Assembly (NCBI GenBank): GCA_025464025.1
Contig: JAODBP010000260.1
Span: 1 to 64,000, forward strand
Reading direction: 5' to 3'
DNA length: 64,000 bases
Source of the DNA: Actinomycetes bacterium
Lineage (GTDB): Bacteria > Actinomycetota > Acidimicrobiia > Acidimicrobiales > CADCSY01
Part shown: one piece after another, positions 15,852 to 23,788 of the stretch
Numbering within the stretch: the stretch's first letter is position 1
Layout: each line of letters begins with the position of its first letter
Notes under the pieces: generated by a model
The model's database searches: none
Seen by the model: only the letters and a program-made list of their open reading frames with translations
Told to the model about the DNA's origin: nothing
Translations under genes and position numbers: made by a program

Positions 15852-16864
15852 GTGCAGCTGGCCGGCTCGCGGTCGGGGCGCCAGCGCACGAGCTTGGTGG
15901 CGTGGCGGAACCGGTCGCCCTGGAGGTTGTCGTAGCCGACCTCGGCCACCCGCTCGGCCCGCAGCGGTTCCCACGACATGTCCTTGCCGGCGTTCCACCG
16001 GTTGCCGGCCCCCGGCTTGCGCTGGGCGTCGCCCTCCTCCTGGATCTCGGCCCACGACTGCCACGGGTGGCCCTCGACGGCGTTGGCCCGGAGGGGCGCG
16101 AGCTCCTCGACCAGCTCCTTGCGCCGGTCGACGCTGAAGGAGGTGGCCACGCCCACGTGGTGGAGCGTGCCCTCGTCGTCGTAGAGGCCGAGGAGGAGCG
16201 AGCCCACGCCCTCGCCGTCCTTGTGCCAGCGGAAGCCGGCGACCACGCAGTCGGCCGTGCGCTCGTGCTTGACCTTCAGCATGAGGCGCTTGTCGGGCAC
16301 GTACTGGAGGTCGGTGGCCTTGGCGATCACGCCGTCGAGGCCGGCGCCCTCGAACCGCTCGAACCAGTCGCGGGCCACCGCGGCGTCGCTGGTGGCCGGG
16401 GTGAGGTGGACGGGCGGCTCGGCCTTGGCCAGGGCCTGCTCCAGGAGCTTGCGCCGCTCGGCGAACGGGCGGCCCGTCAGGTCGTCGTCGCCGAGGGCGA
16501 GGAGGTCGAAGGCGACGAAGCTGGCCGGCCACTCCTCGCTCAGCAGCTTCACCCGCGACGCGGCCGGGTGGATGCGCTGGAGGAGGGCGTCGAACTGGAG
16601 GCCGCCGTCGCCCGGGATCACGATCTCGCCGTCGATGACGCAGCGCTCGGGCAGGTTGGCGATGAGCGCCGGGGGCAGCTCGGGGAAGTAGCGGGTGAGC
16701 GGCTTCTCGTTGCGGCTGCCCAGCTCGACCTCGTCGCCGTCGCGGAAGACGATGCAGCGGAAGCCGTCCCACTTCGGTTCGTAGACGTACTCGTCGCCGA
16801 CCGGCATCTCGCGCGAGAGCTTGGCCAGCATCGGCTTCACCGGAGGCATCACCGGCAACTTCAT
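15794..16864 (-). CDS. ligC: ATP-dependent DNA ligase, LigC type
   Basis: 356 aa. The adenylation domain has the nucleotide-binding Lys31 in EPKWDGFR, motif III SFVAFDLLAL, motif IV GLDGVIAK and motif V LMLKVKHERTADCVV. An OB-fold domain follows (res about 225-350). Length fits stand-alone LigC/LigB-type ligases of actinobacteria, which seal nicks in repair. It is adjacent to an Fpg/Nei glycosylase on the same strand, suggesting a small base-excision repair cluster. ATG 16864 is shared with the stop of a tiny upstream ORF. Confidence 0.92.
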   Translation of the reverse strand: MKLPVMPPVKPMLAKLSREMPVGDEYVYEPKWDGFRCIVFRDGDEVELGSRNEKPLTRYFPELPPALIANLPERCVIDGEIVIPGDGGLQFDALLQRIHPAASRVKLLSEEWPASFVAFDLLALGDDDLTGRPFAERRKLLEQALAKAEPPVHLTPATSDAAVARDWFERFEGAGLDGVIAKATDLQYVPDKRLMLKVKHERTADCVVAGFRWHKDGEGVGSLLLGLYDDEGTLHHVGVATSFSVDRRKELVEELAPLRANAVEGHPWQSWAEIQEEGDAQRKPGAGNRWNAGKDMSWEPLRAERVAEVGYDNLQGDRFRHATKLVRWRPDREPASCTYGQLDRPVPEVLAEVFGA

Positions 16865-16920
16865 GACTTCGCCGCCCTGGCGGGCGTCGCCGCCATGAAG
16901 AACTGGCTCACTGTGCTCAT
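16861..16920 (-). CDS. Possible 19-aa leader ORF coupled to ligC
   Basis: From ATG 16920 the minus strand encodes MSTVSQFFMAATPARAAKS and stops at TGA, which overlaps the ligC ATG (ATGA). A GGAGG lies about 10 nt upstream of its start. This looks like a short coupled ORF that delivers ribosomes to ligC. Chance occurrence is possible; no homology is recognisable. Confidence 0.3.
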   Translation of the reverse strand: MSTVSQFFMAATPARAAKS

Positions 16921-16943
16921 TGGTGAGGCCTCCTCCGTCGCCC

Positions 16944-17780
16944 TCACTTCAGCAACCTCGACAGTCGGCGGTCGGCGAGGATCTTCCCGCCGGTCTGGCA
17001 GGCCGGGCAGTAGACGACCTCGTGGCTCTCGTACGACACGTGGTGCAGCGTGTCACCGCAGCGGGGGCAGGGCTGGCCGTTCGCCTTGTGCACGATCCAG
17101 CCGTCGCCGAGCTTGTTGGGCAGCCCGCCCGAGCGGCGTCGCTCCTTCTCCAGGCCCTGGGCCAGGACGGCGTGGATCGACGTGATGAGCTGCTCGCGCT
17201 GCTCGGGCTCGAGCGCCTTGAGCGAGGCGAACGGCGAGAGCTTGGCGTCGTGAAGGATGTCGTCGGTGTAGCCCCGGCCGACGCCGGCCACCGAGCGCTG
17301 GTCGCGGAGGATCGTGTGGACCCGCCGGCCGTCGTCGCTGGTGCGGATCCAGTCGGCGAACTCGTCGCTCAGGGCCTCGGGCCCGAGCCGGTCGAGCGGG
17401 CCGTCGTCGCCCGGGCCGAGCACCCACCAGCCCGCCTTGCGCTCGGTGCCGAACTCCTTCACGAGGAAGCTGGGCCCGTCGTCGAACGTGAACCGCACGA
17501 CCGAGCCCTTGGGCTTGGTCGCCTTGGGCGGGTCCTCGACGTCGACCCGGCCACCCTGCGACAGGTGGACGAGGATCCGCAGGCCGTCGCCGAAGTCGAG
17601 CTCGAGGTACTTGCCCCGCCGACCGGTGCCGACGAGGGCGCGGCCCCGGAGCGACATCGGGTCGGGGTCGAACGTCTTCAGCCCGGCGAACGACAGCACG
17701 TCGATCTTGGCCAGGGCCTTGCCGCCGGCGGCCTCGAACAGCCGCTCGGCGAGGGCCTGCATCTGCGGGGCCTCGGGCAT
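16944..17780 (-). CDS. Fpg/Nei family DNA glycosylase
   Basis: 278 aa. The catalytic N-terminal Pro2 and Glu3 are present (MPEAPQM instead of the usual PELPE). Conserved helix-two-turn-helix region ([14 protein letters not shown]) and a C-terminal zinc finger with four cysteines (CPRC near res 236, CPAC near res 258) complete the fold. These enzymes excise oxidised bases and cleave the abasic site. The divergent PEAPQM start suggests a Nei-like actinobacterial subfamily rather than classical MutM. It directly follows a metallopeptidase gene with no gap. Confidence 0.85.
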   Translation of the reverse strand: MPEAPQMQALAERLFEAAGGKALAKIDVLSFAGLKTFDPDPMSLRGRALVGTGRRGKYLELDFGDGLRILVHLSQGGRVDVEDPPKATKPKGSVVRFTFDDGPSFLVKEFGTERKAGWWVLGPGDDGPLDRLGPEALSDEFADWIRTSDDGRRVHTILRDQRSVAGVGRGYTDDILHDAKLSPFASLKALEPEQREQLITSIHAVLAQGLEKERRRSGGLPNKLGDGWIVHKANGQPCPRCGDTLHHVSYESHEVVYCPACQTGGKILADRRLSRLLK

Positions 17781-18875
17781 CTAGGGCGCTCCCAGCTTCT
17801 CGCGGGCCACGGCGGCCCGCTCCGCCAACCAAGACGGAGTGTCGACCGTGTTCTCATCGAGGAGCTCGGGCCGGCAGGCCAGCTCGACGAGGAGCTGGAC
17901 CTCGGCCAGCCAGTCGGTGACCATGACCGTCTCCGGGGCGATGCCCGGGCCGGAGTCCTGGGCGTTGTGGTAGTTGCCGAGCGGCACGGCCAGGCCCGAT
18001 GCCCGGTAGCCGCTGGCGCAGAAGGCGGTGGCCTCGCAGGCGCCGCCGTCCATCAGCTTGCGCTGGTAGCGGAACTCGGGGTCGTCGATGCCGTCGGCCG
18101 CGACCCGGAGCGCCTCGGTGAGGGCGGGGGCGAAGATGCTCATGCGGTCGCCGACCCGCACGATCACCCCGCCGCCCTGGGGAGCGTCGGGCAGGGCCTT
18201 CGAGCACTCGAGCGAGAGGACGGCGGCGCCGGGCGGCACGGTCTCGAGGCGGATCGCCTCGAGCGCGCCCAGGAAGCCGACCTCCTCGGCCCGGGTGAGC
18301 AGGCCCCAGACGGCCACGCCCTCGGGGGCGCGCCGGGCGACCTCGTCGAGGCAGGCGAGGATGGCGGCCACGCCGAGCAGGTCGTCGCACACCCGACCGG
18401 TGATGCGCCCGTCCTCGATCGACCAGGCCGGGAAGCCCCACATGGCGAAGTCGCCGGCCTCACCCTCGAGGATCCGGGCGGTGGCTCCGGTGAGCCGGTC
18501 GTTGAGGGTGTCGACGGCGAGGAGGGCCCCGGTGCCGACTCGCTCGACCTCGCCGATCCGGAAGAAGTGGACCGGCACGCCGGCGGTGGCGTTGACCGCG
18601 CCCAGGCCGCCGTGGAACGTCATCGAGGCGACGCCGTCGACCGCGGTGTCGACCACGAAGCCGGGGTGGTCGAGGTGGGCGACGAGCACGAGGGGCCGGT
18701 CGAGGTCGGCGCCGGGCGACTCGTAGCGGACGACGACGTTGCCGGCCGGGTCGGTGTGGGCGTCGAGGCCGCGCTGGCGGGCGAACTCGATGCAGTGCTT
18801 CGCCGGGAGGTCCTCGTGGAACGGCACCGCGGGCTGGCGCAGCAACCCCTCGGCGATCGCCAGCGCGCCCTCCAC
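17781..18875 (-). CDS. M42/M20-type metallopeptidase
   Basis: 364 aa from a GTG start. Zinc-site motifs are VAHLDHPGF, CDDLLGVAA and LTRAEEVGFLGA (catalytic Glu pair), and a distal His lies in LGNYHNAQD. The order matches aminoacyl peptidases of the M42/M28 co-catalytic zinc group (two metal ions). It likely trims peptides in the cytoplasm. The gene abuts the Fpg/Nei gene (stop next to ATG), so they are probably co-transcribed, though functionally unrelated. Confidence 0.8.
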   Translation of the reverse strand: MEGALAIAEGLLRQPAVPFHEDLPAKHCIEFARQRGLDAHTDPAGNVVVRYESPGADLDRPLVLVAHLDHPGFVVDTAVDGVASMTFHGGLGAVNATAGVPVHFFRIGEVERVGTGALLAVDTLNDRLTGATARILEGEAGDFAMWGFPAWSIEDGRITGRVCDDLLGVAAILACLDEVARRAPEGVAVWGLLTRAEEVGFLGALEAIRLETVPPGAAVLSLECSKALPDAPQGGGVIVRVGDRMSIFAPALTEALRVAADGIDDPEFRYQRKLMDGGACEATAFCASGYRASGLAVPLGNYHNAQDSGPGIAPETVMVTDWLAEVQLLVELACRPELLDENTVDTPSWLAERAAVAREKLGAP

Positions 18876-18885
18876 GGCGTCGAGG

Positions 18886-19563
18886 CTACGAGAAGGGCGG
18901 GCCGTCGAAGCGATCGACGGTGGTGAACTCCTCCACCTCGGCCCGGCGCAGCTTGGTGACGACCTTCTTCGGGTGACCGAGGGCGATCAGCCCGGCGAGG
19001 GCGTGGGTGTCGGGGATGCCGAGCAGCGCCTTGACCGCCGGCTCCTGCCGGGCCAGCGCCGTGGTCATCACGCCACCGAGGCCGACGTCGCGGGCGGCGA
19101 GGAGGATGTTGTGGCCGAACGGGTAGATCGAGCCGCCCCCCACGATGCTCTGGCGGTCGAGGCCGTTGTCGAGCACGGCGAGCGCCCCGAGCTCGACCAC
19201 GAGCAGGAGGAGCACGGGCACCTCGTCGAGGTGGTCGGCGAACGGCATGGGCGAGGGCGTGGCTCTCGCCTTGTCGAGGTCGACGGCCGGCCCGGTCCAC
19301 TTCCCGTCGTCGATGGGGGCGAAGGCCACCAGGCCGGCGTGCACGTGGGCCATGTACTCCCGCCACGAGAGCACGTAGAGGTCGCGGATCTGGCGGCGGA
19401 CCTCGGGGTCCTGGAGGACGATCACCTGCCAGCCCTGGCGGTTGCCGCCGCTGGGGGCGAAGCGGGCCACGTCGAGGACGGCGTGGAGCACCTCGTCGCT
19501 GACCGGCTCGTCGGTGAACTCCCGCGTCGCCGGCGTCGTGCGCATGACCTCACGCAGGTCCAT
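18886..19563 (-). CDS. Nitroreductase family protein
   Basis: 225 aa. FMN-binding features of the nitroreductase fold are visible: TTPATREFTDEPVSDE at the N-terminus, FAPSGGNRQGWQ (phosphate contact), and GLGGVMTT with the C-terminal IALGHPKK. Substrates may be nitro compounds, quinones or, for actinobacterial members, F420- or flavin-linked reductions. It lies 9 bp after the RNA methyltransferase and 10 bp before the peptidase in transcription order, so it is part of a same-strand run. Confidence 0.85.
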   Translation of the reverse strand: MDLREVMRTTPATREFTDEPVSDEVLHAVLDVARFAPSGGNRQGWQVIVLQDPEVRRQIRDLYVLSWREYMAHVHAGLVAFAPIDDGKWTGPAVDLDKARATPSPMPFADHLDEVPVLLLLVVELGALAVLDNGLDRQSIVGGGSIYPFGHNILLAARDVGLGGVMTTALARQEPAVKALLGIPDTHALAGLIALGHPKKVVTKLRRAEVEEFTTVDRFDGPPFS

Positions 19564-19572
19564 GGCTCGACG

Positions 19573-20349
19573 CTATGCCCCGGCGAAGCGGTGGTGGAAG
19601 GCCACGGCCGCCGCCGTCGCCACGTTGAGCGAGTCGACCCCGGGGACCATCGGGATGCGCACCCGCCGGTCGGCCTCGGCCAGGGTCGCCGCGGTGAGGC
19701 CGGGCCCCTCGGCGCCGAGAAGGAGGGCGGCCCGCTCGATCGACGCGATGGCGCCGATGGGCTCCTCGGCCGACGGCGTGAGGGCCACGGTCTCGAAGCC
19801 GGCGGCGCGGAGGTCGTCGAGGTCGTCGTAGCGGGCGTGGGGGACGGCCAGCACGTGGCCGAGCGAGACCCGGACGCACCGCCGGTAGAGCGGGTCGGCC
19901 GTGGTCTCGTCGAGGAGCACGGCGTCGATCCCGAAGGCCGCCGCGTTGCGGAACAGGGCGCCGAGGTTCTCGAGGTCGTTGACCCCCTCGAGGACGGCGA
20001 CGGTGCGCGCCCCGGCGAGCACGTCGGCCACAGGCCGAGGTTCGGGACGCACGGAGGCGGCGATGGCGCCCCGGTGGATGTTGAAGCCGGTGACGGCGTT
20101 CATCACCTCCTGGGCCACGACGTACACCGGCAGGTCGAGGTGTTCGACGTCGGGCCGGAGCACCTCCCACCGCTCGGCCGTGACGAGCAACGAGCGGAGG
20201 GCGGTGCCGAGCTGGATCGCCCGGCGGATCACCAGCACGCCCTCGCACAGGAACACCTCGCCCCGGCGACGCAGCTCGGCGTCGGTCAGGTGGAGGTAGT
20301 CGGCGACCCGCTCGTCACCCGGGTCGTCGATGGGGACGAGCTCGGCCAC
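19573..20349 (-). CDS. TrmH/SpoU family RNA 2'-O-methyltransferase
   Basis: 258 aa. An N-terminal RNA-binding L30e-like domain (LCEGVLVIRRAIQ) is followed by the SPOUT trefoil-knot domain: motif 1 NLGALFRNAAAFG, motif 2 LLLGAEGPGL, motif 3 IPMVPGVDSLNVATAAAVA. It methylates the ribose of rRNA or tRNA with SAM. The start is GTG 20349. It heads a run of minus-strand genes down to ligC and is divergent from the toxin-like gene at 20418. Confidence 0.9.
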   Translation of the reverse strand: MAELVPIDDPGDERVADYLHLTDAELRRRGEVFLCEGVLVIRRAIQLGTALRSLLVTAERWEVLRPDVEHLDLPVYVVAQEVMNAVTGFNIHRGAIAASVRPEPRPVADVLAGARTVAVLEGVNDLENLGALFRNAAAFGIDAVLLDETTADPLYRRCVRVSLGHVLAVPHARYDDLDDLRAAGFETVALTPSAEEPIGAIASIERAALLLGAEGPGLTAATLAEADRRVRIPMVPGVDSLNVATAAAVAFHHRFAGA

Positions 20350-20417
20350 GGCCGCACTCTCCCACGTCAGGTGTCAGCCCTGTCATGCCACGCGGTTCCG
20401 TGCGATGCTGGCAAGCG

Positions 20418-20993
20418 ATGAGGGATCGGACGTCCAAGGCGAAGGCGGCACCGGCCGCCGCGCCCGAGCAGGGCGCCCAGCGGAGGGTGGGCGGTTCGGC
20501 CGGCGCCATCCTCGCCCTCCAGCGCAAGGCCGGGAACCGCGCCTCGCTCGCCGCCCTCGGCGGCGTGCAGCGGAAGGTCGCCCAGTACGCCGGCACGGAG
20601 GCCGATACGGGCCCGGTCGCCGACATCGAGAACTCGGCGCTCTCGGCCGGGATGAAGGGCACGGCCGACGAGGCGCTGGCGAACGTCACGGCCGGGACCG
20701 CCAAGGAGGCGCAGCCCTGGGCCGCGGAACGCACCAAGAACAACGGCGGCAAGGTCCCGGGCAGCGTGAAGAACTTCAAGTGGGGCGTGGTCCACCACAA
20801 CCGCGACGGGCACCTTCCGGGCAAGAAGGGCGCCGGCGGCTACAAGGAGTACTACATCCGCAGCAGCACCGACCTCGCCGCCGGCGCGTCCGAGAACGAG
20901 CGGCTGTGCATCAGCGACAGCTCGGGCGACGTCTTCCACACCGCCACCCACTACGGCGACAAGCCCGGCGCGGCGTTCACCCACTTCACATGA
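20418..20993 (+). CDS. Putative ribonuclease toxin with LQRxAGN export/cargo motif
   Basis: 191 aa in two parts. Residues 1-55 are basic and Ala-rich, with the motif LALQRKAGNRASLAAL (res 32-47). This LQRxAGN signature is common at the N-terminus of actinobacterial polymorphic-toxin proteins and DUF4157/extracellular contractile injection system cargo. Residues about 118-190 follow guanyl-specific ribonucleases such as RNase Sa: GVVHHNRDGHLP, catalytic-type Glu144 in YKEYYI, Arg162 in ERLCIS, and His178 in THYGDKPGAAFTHF. No signal peptide is present. ATG 20418 has GATGCT 8 bp upstream; ATG 20385 is an alternative start. The next gene, barstar-like, overlaps by ATGA, as expected for toxin plus immunity. 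The RNase reading is by eye. Confidence 0.75.
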   Translation: MRDRTSKAKAAPAAAPEQGAQRRVGGSAGAILALQRKAGNRASLAALGGVQRKVAQYAGTEADTGPVADIENSALSAGMKGTADEALANVTAGTAKEAQPWAAERTKNNGGKVPGSVKNFKWGVVHHNRDGHLPGKKGAGGYKEYYIRSSTDLAAGASENERLCISDSSGDVFHTATHYGDKPGAAFTHFT

Positions 20994-21400
20994 CCTGGCC
21001 CGTCCACCAGCTCGTCGCCGAGAGCGACATCGACGCGCTGCGGTCGCGGCTCGCGGCCGACGGCTACGTGCTCCGCGAGCTCGACGGCGCCGGCATCCGC
21101 GACGCCGCCACGCTCTGGCAGCGCGCCGGCGAGGCCTTCGGCTTCGACAGCGTGCGGGGGTGGGACTCCTTCGCCGACCGGATGTGGACCGCCCTGTTCC
21201 CCGACGACGACGAGGGCGACAAGGTCGCCCTGATCTGGGCCCATGCCGACGACCTCGTCGACGGCGCGCTCGATGCGTTCCTCGAGGCCTTCGACGTGCT
21301 GGTGACCGTGGTCCGCGGCGCGCACGCCGAGGAGATCGACCTCACCGTGTGCTTCCTGGGCGACGGCCCCGGCTTCGCCCGCCTCGCCGATCTGCCCTGA
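20990..21400 (+). CDS. Barstar-like immunity protein
   Basis: 136 aa, acidic. The segment YVLRELDGAGIRD...LWQRAGEAFGF...GWDSFADRMWTAL follows barstar order: strand, helix, then a glycine-containing loop and a helix with the Asp residues that plug the ribonuclease active site (here WDSFAD). DALDAFLEAFDVLVTVV would be the last helix. Barstar family members inhibit barnase-like guanyl ribonucleases in the cytoplasm. The 4-bp overlap with the ribonuclease-like gene supports a cognate pair. It carries an extra acidic strand-rich tail (AEEIDLTVCFLGDGPG). Confidence 0.75.
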   Translation: MTWPVHQLVAESDIDALRSRLAADGYVLRELDGAGIRDAATLWQRAGEAFGFDSVRGWDSFADRMWTALFPDDDEGDKVALIWAHADDLVDGALDAFLEAFDVLVTVVRGAHAEEIDLTVCFLGDGPGFARLADLP

Positions 21401-21409
21401 CCCGCTCGG

Positions 21410-21859
21410 TCAGTCGACGCGCAGCGAGCGCACCATGCCGTCGAGGACCGGCAGGTCGGTGTCGGCCCGCTCGGTCAGGCAGACCCCGTCGACCTTGAGC
21501 AACCGGCCGGGCGTCACCACGAGCAGGGCCAGGAGCTGCGTCATCGGCGCGGTGGGCGCCGGTGGCGTCCAGCGGTAGTGCTCGACCCAGGCGTACAGGC
21601 CGTCGACCTCGTCCTCCCGCTCGGCCACCAGCTCGAAGCCGTCGTACTCGACCGCCTGCTGCTCGCGGATCTGGGCCAGCACGACCGCCAGTCCCTGGGG
21701 CGTCGGGGGGTCGAAGCTCTCGGTGGCGACCGCGAACGTGGCCCGGAAGCCGTCGTCGAGCGGGCCGAGGTAGGCGACGTCGAAGTCGGCGCTCTCGACC
21801 TGGGTCCAGCCCGCCGGGACGGTCACGTCCACGCCGAGGCCCCGGTCAGCTGAAGTCAA
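21410..21859 (-). CDS. DcrB/DUF1795-like protein, partner of the LQRxAGN protein
   Basis: 149 aa. VDVTVPAGWTQVESADFDVAY followed by RATFAVATESF, and a C-terminal TDLPVLDGMVRSLRVD, match the DcrB/LpqN-type alpha-beta fold seen in DUF1795 proteins. No signal peptide or lipobox is present. ATG 21859 lies inside the 3' end of the large LQRxAGN gene (14-bp overlap), so they are translated together. Small genes of this kind next to toxin-like genes are often immunity or loading factors; that role is inference. Confidence 0.55.
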   Translation of the reverse strand: MTSADRGLGVDVTVPAGWTQVESADFDVAYLGPLDDGFRATFAVATESFDPPTPQGLAVVLAQIREQQAVEYDGFELVAEREDEVDGLYAWVEHYRWTPPAPTAPMTQLLALLVVTPGRLLKVDGVCLTERADTDLPVLDGMVRSLRVD

Positions 21860-23567
21860 TCTCGAGGTTGCTGAAGTCGGGAGCCAGGTAGGAGCCGGCG
21901 GTCTCGACGGCCAGGCCGGCGAGCTGCGCGGTGTCGAGCTCGAGGTTGTAGCTGTACGACGTGCCGAGGCCGAGGGCCAGCTTGCCGGACGTGATGAAGC
22001 GGAACACGCCGCCGGTCCAGCTGATCGTGCCCTTGGCTTCGCCGCCGATGCCGTAGCTGATGCCGAGCGTGCCCTTGAAGGTGGCGAGGGCCCGGTCGTC
22101 GACCTTGATGGTGGCCGTCGCCGTGCCCTCGGCGGTGCCGCCGGCGAAACCGCCGAGCTCGGCCGACGCCGACCCGTCGCCGGTCGCCGTGTCGTAGGTG
22201 CCCTTGGCCGACGCCTTGGCGCTGGCGCCGACGGCCGCCGTGCCGGCGAGCTTGGCCGTGCCCTCGGCCCGACCGTTCTTGTGGCTGCCCGACACCTCGG
22301 TGCTGACCTTGGCCACGTCGTAGCCCGTGGACGCGTCGACCCCGGTCTCGTAGGTCGAGCCTGGGTCGGTCCCCTCGGTCTCGGTGCCTTCGCTCTCGTT
22401 CCCGGTGCGCTTGCCGGTGGCCTTGACCGTCTTGGTGTGGACGCCCTGGCCCAGCTCGGCCTTGCCCTTCAGCGAGGTGTCATCACCGAGGTTGTTGCCG
22501 GCGTCGAAGCCGACGCTGTCGGTCCGCCGGCTCTGCGTGTCGGAGTAGGACGCCGAGGCCTCGCCGTCGCCGAACTTGGCCGAGCCCTTCTGGGTTCGGG
22601 CCTGCTCGGCGCTGCCGGAGCTGGTGGTGGCGCCCGAGGCGTAGGTGGACGTCGAGGCCGTCGACGCGCCGGCCGACGTGGTGACGGCCTCGATGCTCCC
22701 CTCGCTGGGGCCGGTGCGGTCGCCCTCGACCTCACCCTTGATGGCCGTCTTCTTGGAACTGGCGCTCTTCTTGGTGACGGTCTCGACACCCTGGAGCACG
22801 ACGGTGCCCTTCGATGCCCCGGTCGAGGAGGAGGTCTCGGCGGCGAACTCGCCGGCGCCGGTGATGCCGCCGGTGCCGACCGAGAGGGAGCCCTCGCCGG
22901 AGGCCTTGAACTTGGCGCCGAAGAGCTCGAGCGCGTCGGTCTTGAGGCTGCCCGAGACCACCTCGACCTCGGCCTCGACCTCGCGGCCCTCGTCCTCGGG
23001 CTTCTTCTTCGGCTTCTCGTCCTTCTTCTCGGCGACGACGTTCTCGGTCTTGCCCTTGCCGCTGAACGTGTCCTTGCTGCTGACCTCGGTGTTGGCCCAC
23101 GCCTCGCCGAGGCTGGTGACCACCTCGCCCTCGGTCTCGACCTCGGCCGAGGGGTCCTCGGGGGCCTTGACCGCGCCCGGGATCTCCTCGTAGAGGTTGC
23201 GCATCCGCCAGCCGGTGACGCGGGTGCTGTCCTTGTAGAGCGCCTCGTCGCGCGTGCCCGGCAGCCACTTGTACCCGTGGGTGGACTGGTCGGCCTGGTC
23301 GACGAAGGTGCCGTCGGGCGCCGGCTTGTCCCAGAGGCAGTAGAAGCGGTGGATGACACCGTCGTCTGAGGGCCGACGCCGGATCGGGGCCACCGGTGCC
23401 GGCGCGGCCGGCGTCGCGGCCCCGTCGCCGAGCATGGCGAGCACGGCCGAGTTCCCGGCGCTGCGCTGGAGCGCGAGCAGCGACGCCGAGCGACCAACAC
23501 CGGCAGCAGGCGCGGCGGTGGCTGCGTCCTTGGACGCGGGCTGCCCCCGCCGTCGCAGTCGTTCCAT
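21846..23567 (-). CDS. Large low-complexity LQRxAGN protein, putative injection-system cargo
   Basis: 573 aa. The N-terminus is basic and Ala-rich with SLLALQRSAGNSAVLAML (res 29-46), the same motif as the protein at 20418. Residues about 70-125 hold an aromatic-rich segment (HRFYCLWDKP, HGYKWLPGTRDEALYKD). A Lys/Glu-rich linker (KKDEKPKKKPEDEG) follows, and then about 380 residues rich in Ser, Thr, Gly and Ala with alternating short strands, ending in a more hydrophobic strand region (GISYGIGGEAKGTISW). No enzyme domain is recognised. ATG 23567 is chosen over GTG 23636, which would overlap the approach to tRNA-Ala. It is convergent with the ribonuclease/barstar pair. Confidence 0.65.
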   Translation of the reverse strand: MERLRRRGQPASKDAATAAPAAGVGRSASLLALQRSAGNSAVLAMLGDGAATPAAPAPVAPIRRRPSDDGVIHRFYCLWDKPAPDGTFVDQADQSTHGYKWLPGTRDEALYKDSTRVTGWRMRNLYEEIPGAVKAPEDPSAEVETEGEVVTSLGEAWANTEVSSKDTFSGKGKTENVVAEKKDEKPKKKPEDEGREVEAEVEVVSGSLKTDALELFGAKFKASGEGSLSVGTGGITGAGEFAAETSSSTGASKGTVVLQGVETVTKKSASSKKTAIKGEVEGDRTGPSEGSIEAVTTSAGASTASTSTYASGATTSSGSAEQARTQKGSAKFGDGEASASYSDTQSRRTDSVGFDAGNNLGDDTSLKGKAELGQGVHTKTVKATGKRTGNESEGTETEGTDPGSTYETGVDASTGYDVAKVSTEVSGSHKNGRAEGTAKLAGTAAVGASAKASAKGTYDTATGDGSASAELGGFAGGTAEGTATATIKVDDRALATFKGTLGISYGIGGEAKGTISWTGGVFRFITSGKLALGLGTSYSYNLELDTAQLAGLAVETAGSYLAPDFSNLEIDFS

Positions 23568-23655
23568 CAGGCGTGCACCGATCGCACCGTATCGGTGGGA
23601 TGCCCGGCCGTCACTGCAGGACTCGCTTCGAGCCACCGGTACGATCAGTCGGTTC

Positions 23656-23732
23656 GGGGACGTAGCTCAGTTGGCTAGAGCACCTGCTTTGCAAGCAGGG
23701 GGTCGTGGGTTCGAGTCCCATCGTCTCCACCA
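23656..23732 (+). tRNA. alaT: tRNA-Ala (TGC)
   Basis: A 77-nt cloverleaf with encoded CCA. Acceptor GGGGACG pairs with CGTCTCC. Anticodon stem CCTGC/GCAGG closes TTTGCAA, anticodon TGC at 23690-23692. T arm GTGGG-TTCGAGT-CCCAT. A -10-like TACGAT is at 23640-23645. In relatives this gene directly follows ileT; here it is 20 kb away and borders the toxin-like island. Confidence 0.97.
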
Positions 23733-23788
23733 CGGACGTGCTGGTCAGGGCGCCAAGACGGCGCCGGACCGGCCGTGTCGACGGTCGC

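Noticed and set aside
20300..23760. Integrase or transposase bounding the toxin-like island
   Set aside because: No recombinase motif is present in any frame; only tRNA-Ala borders the island, so mobility is not shown.
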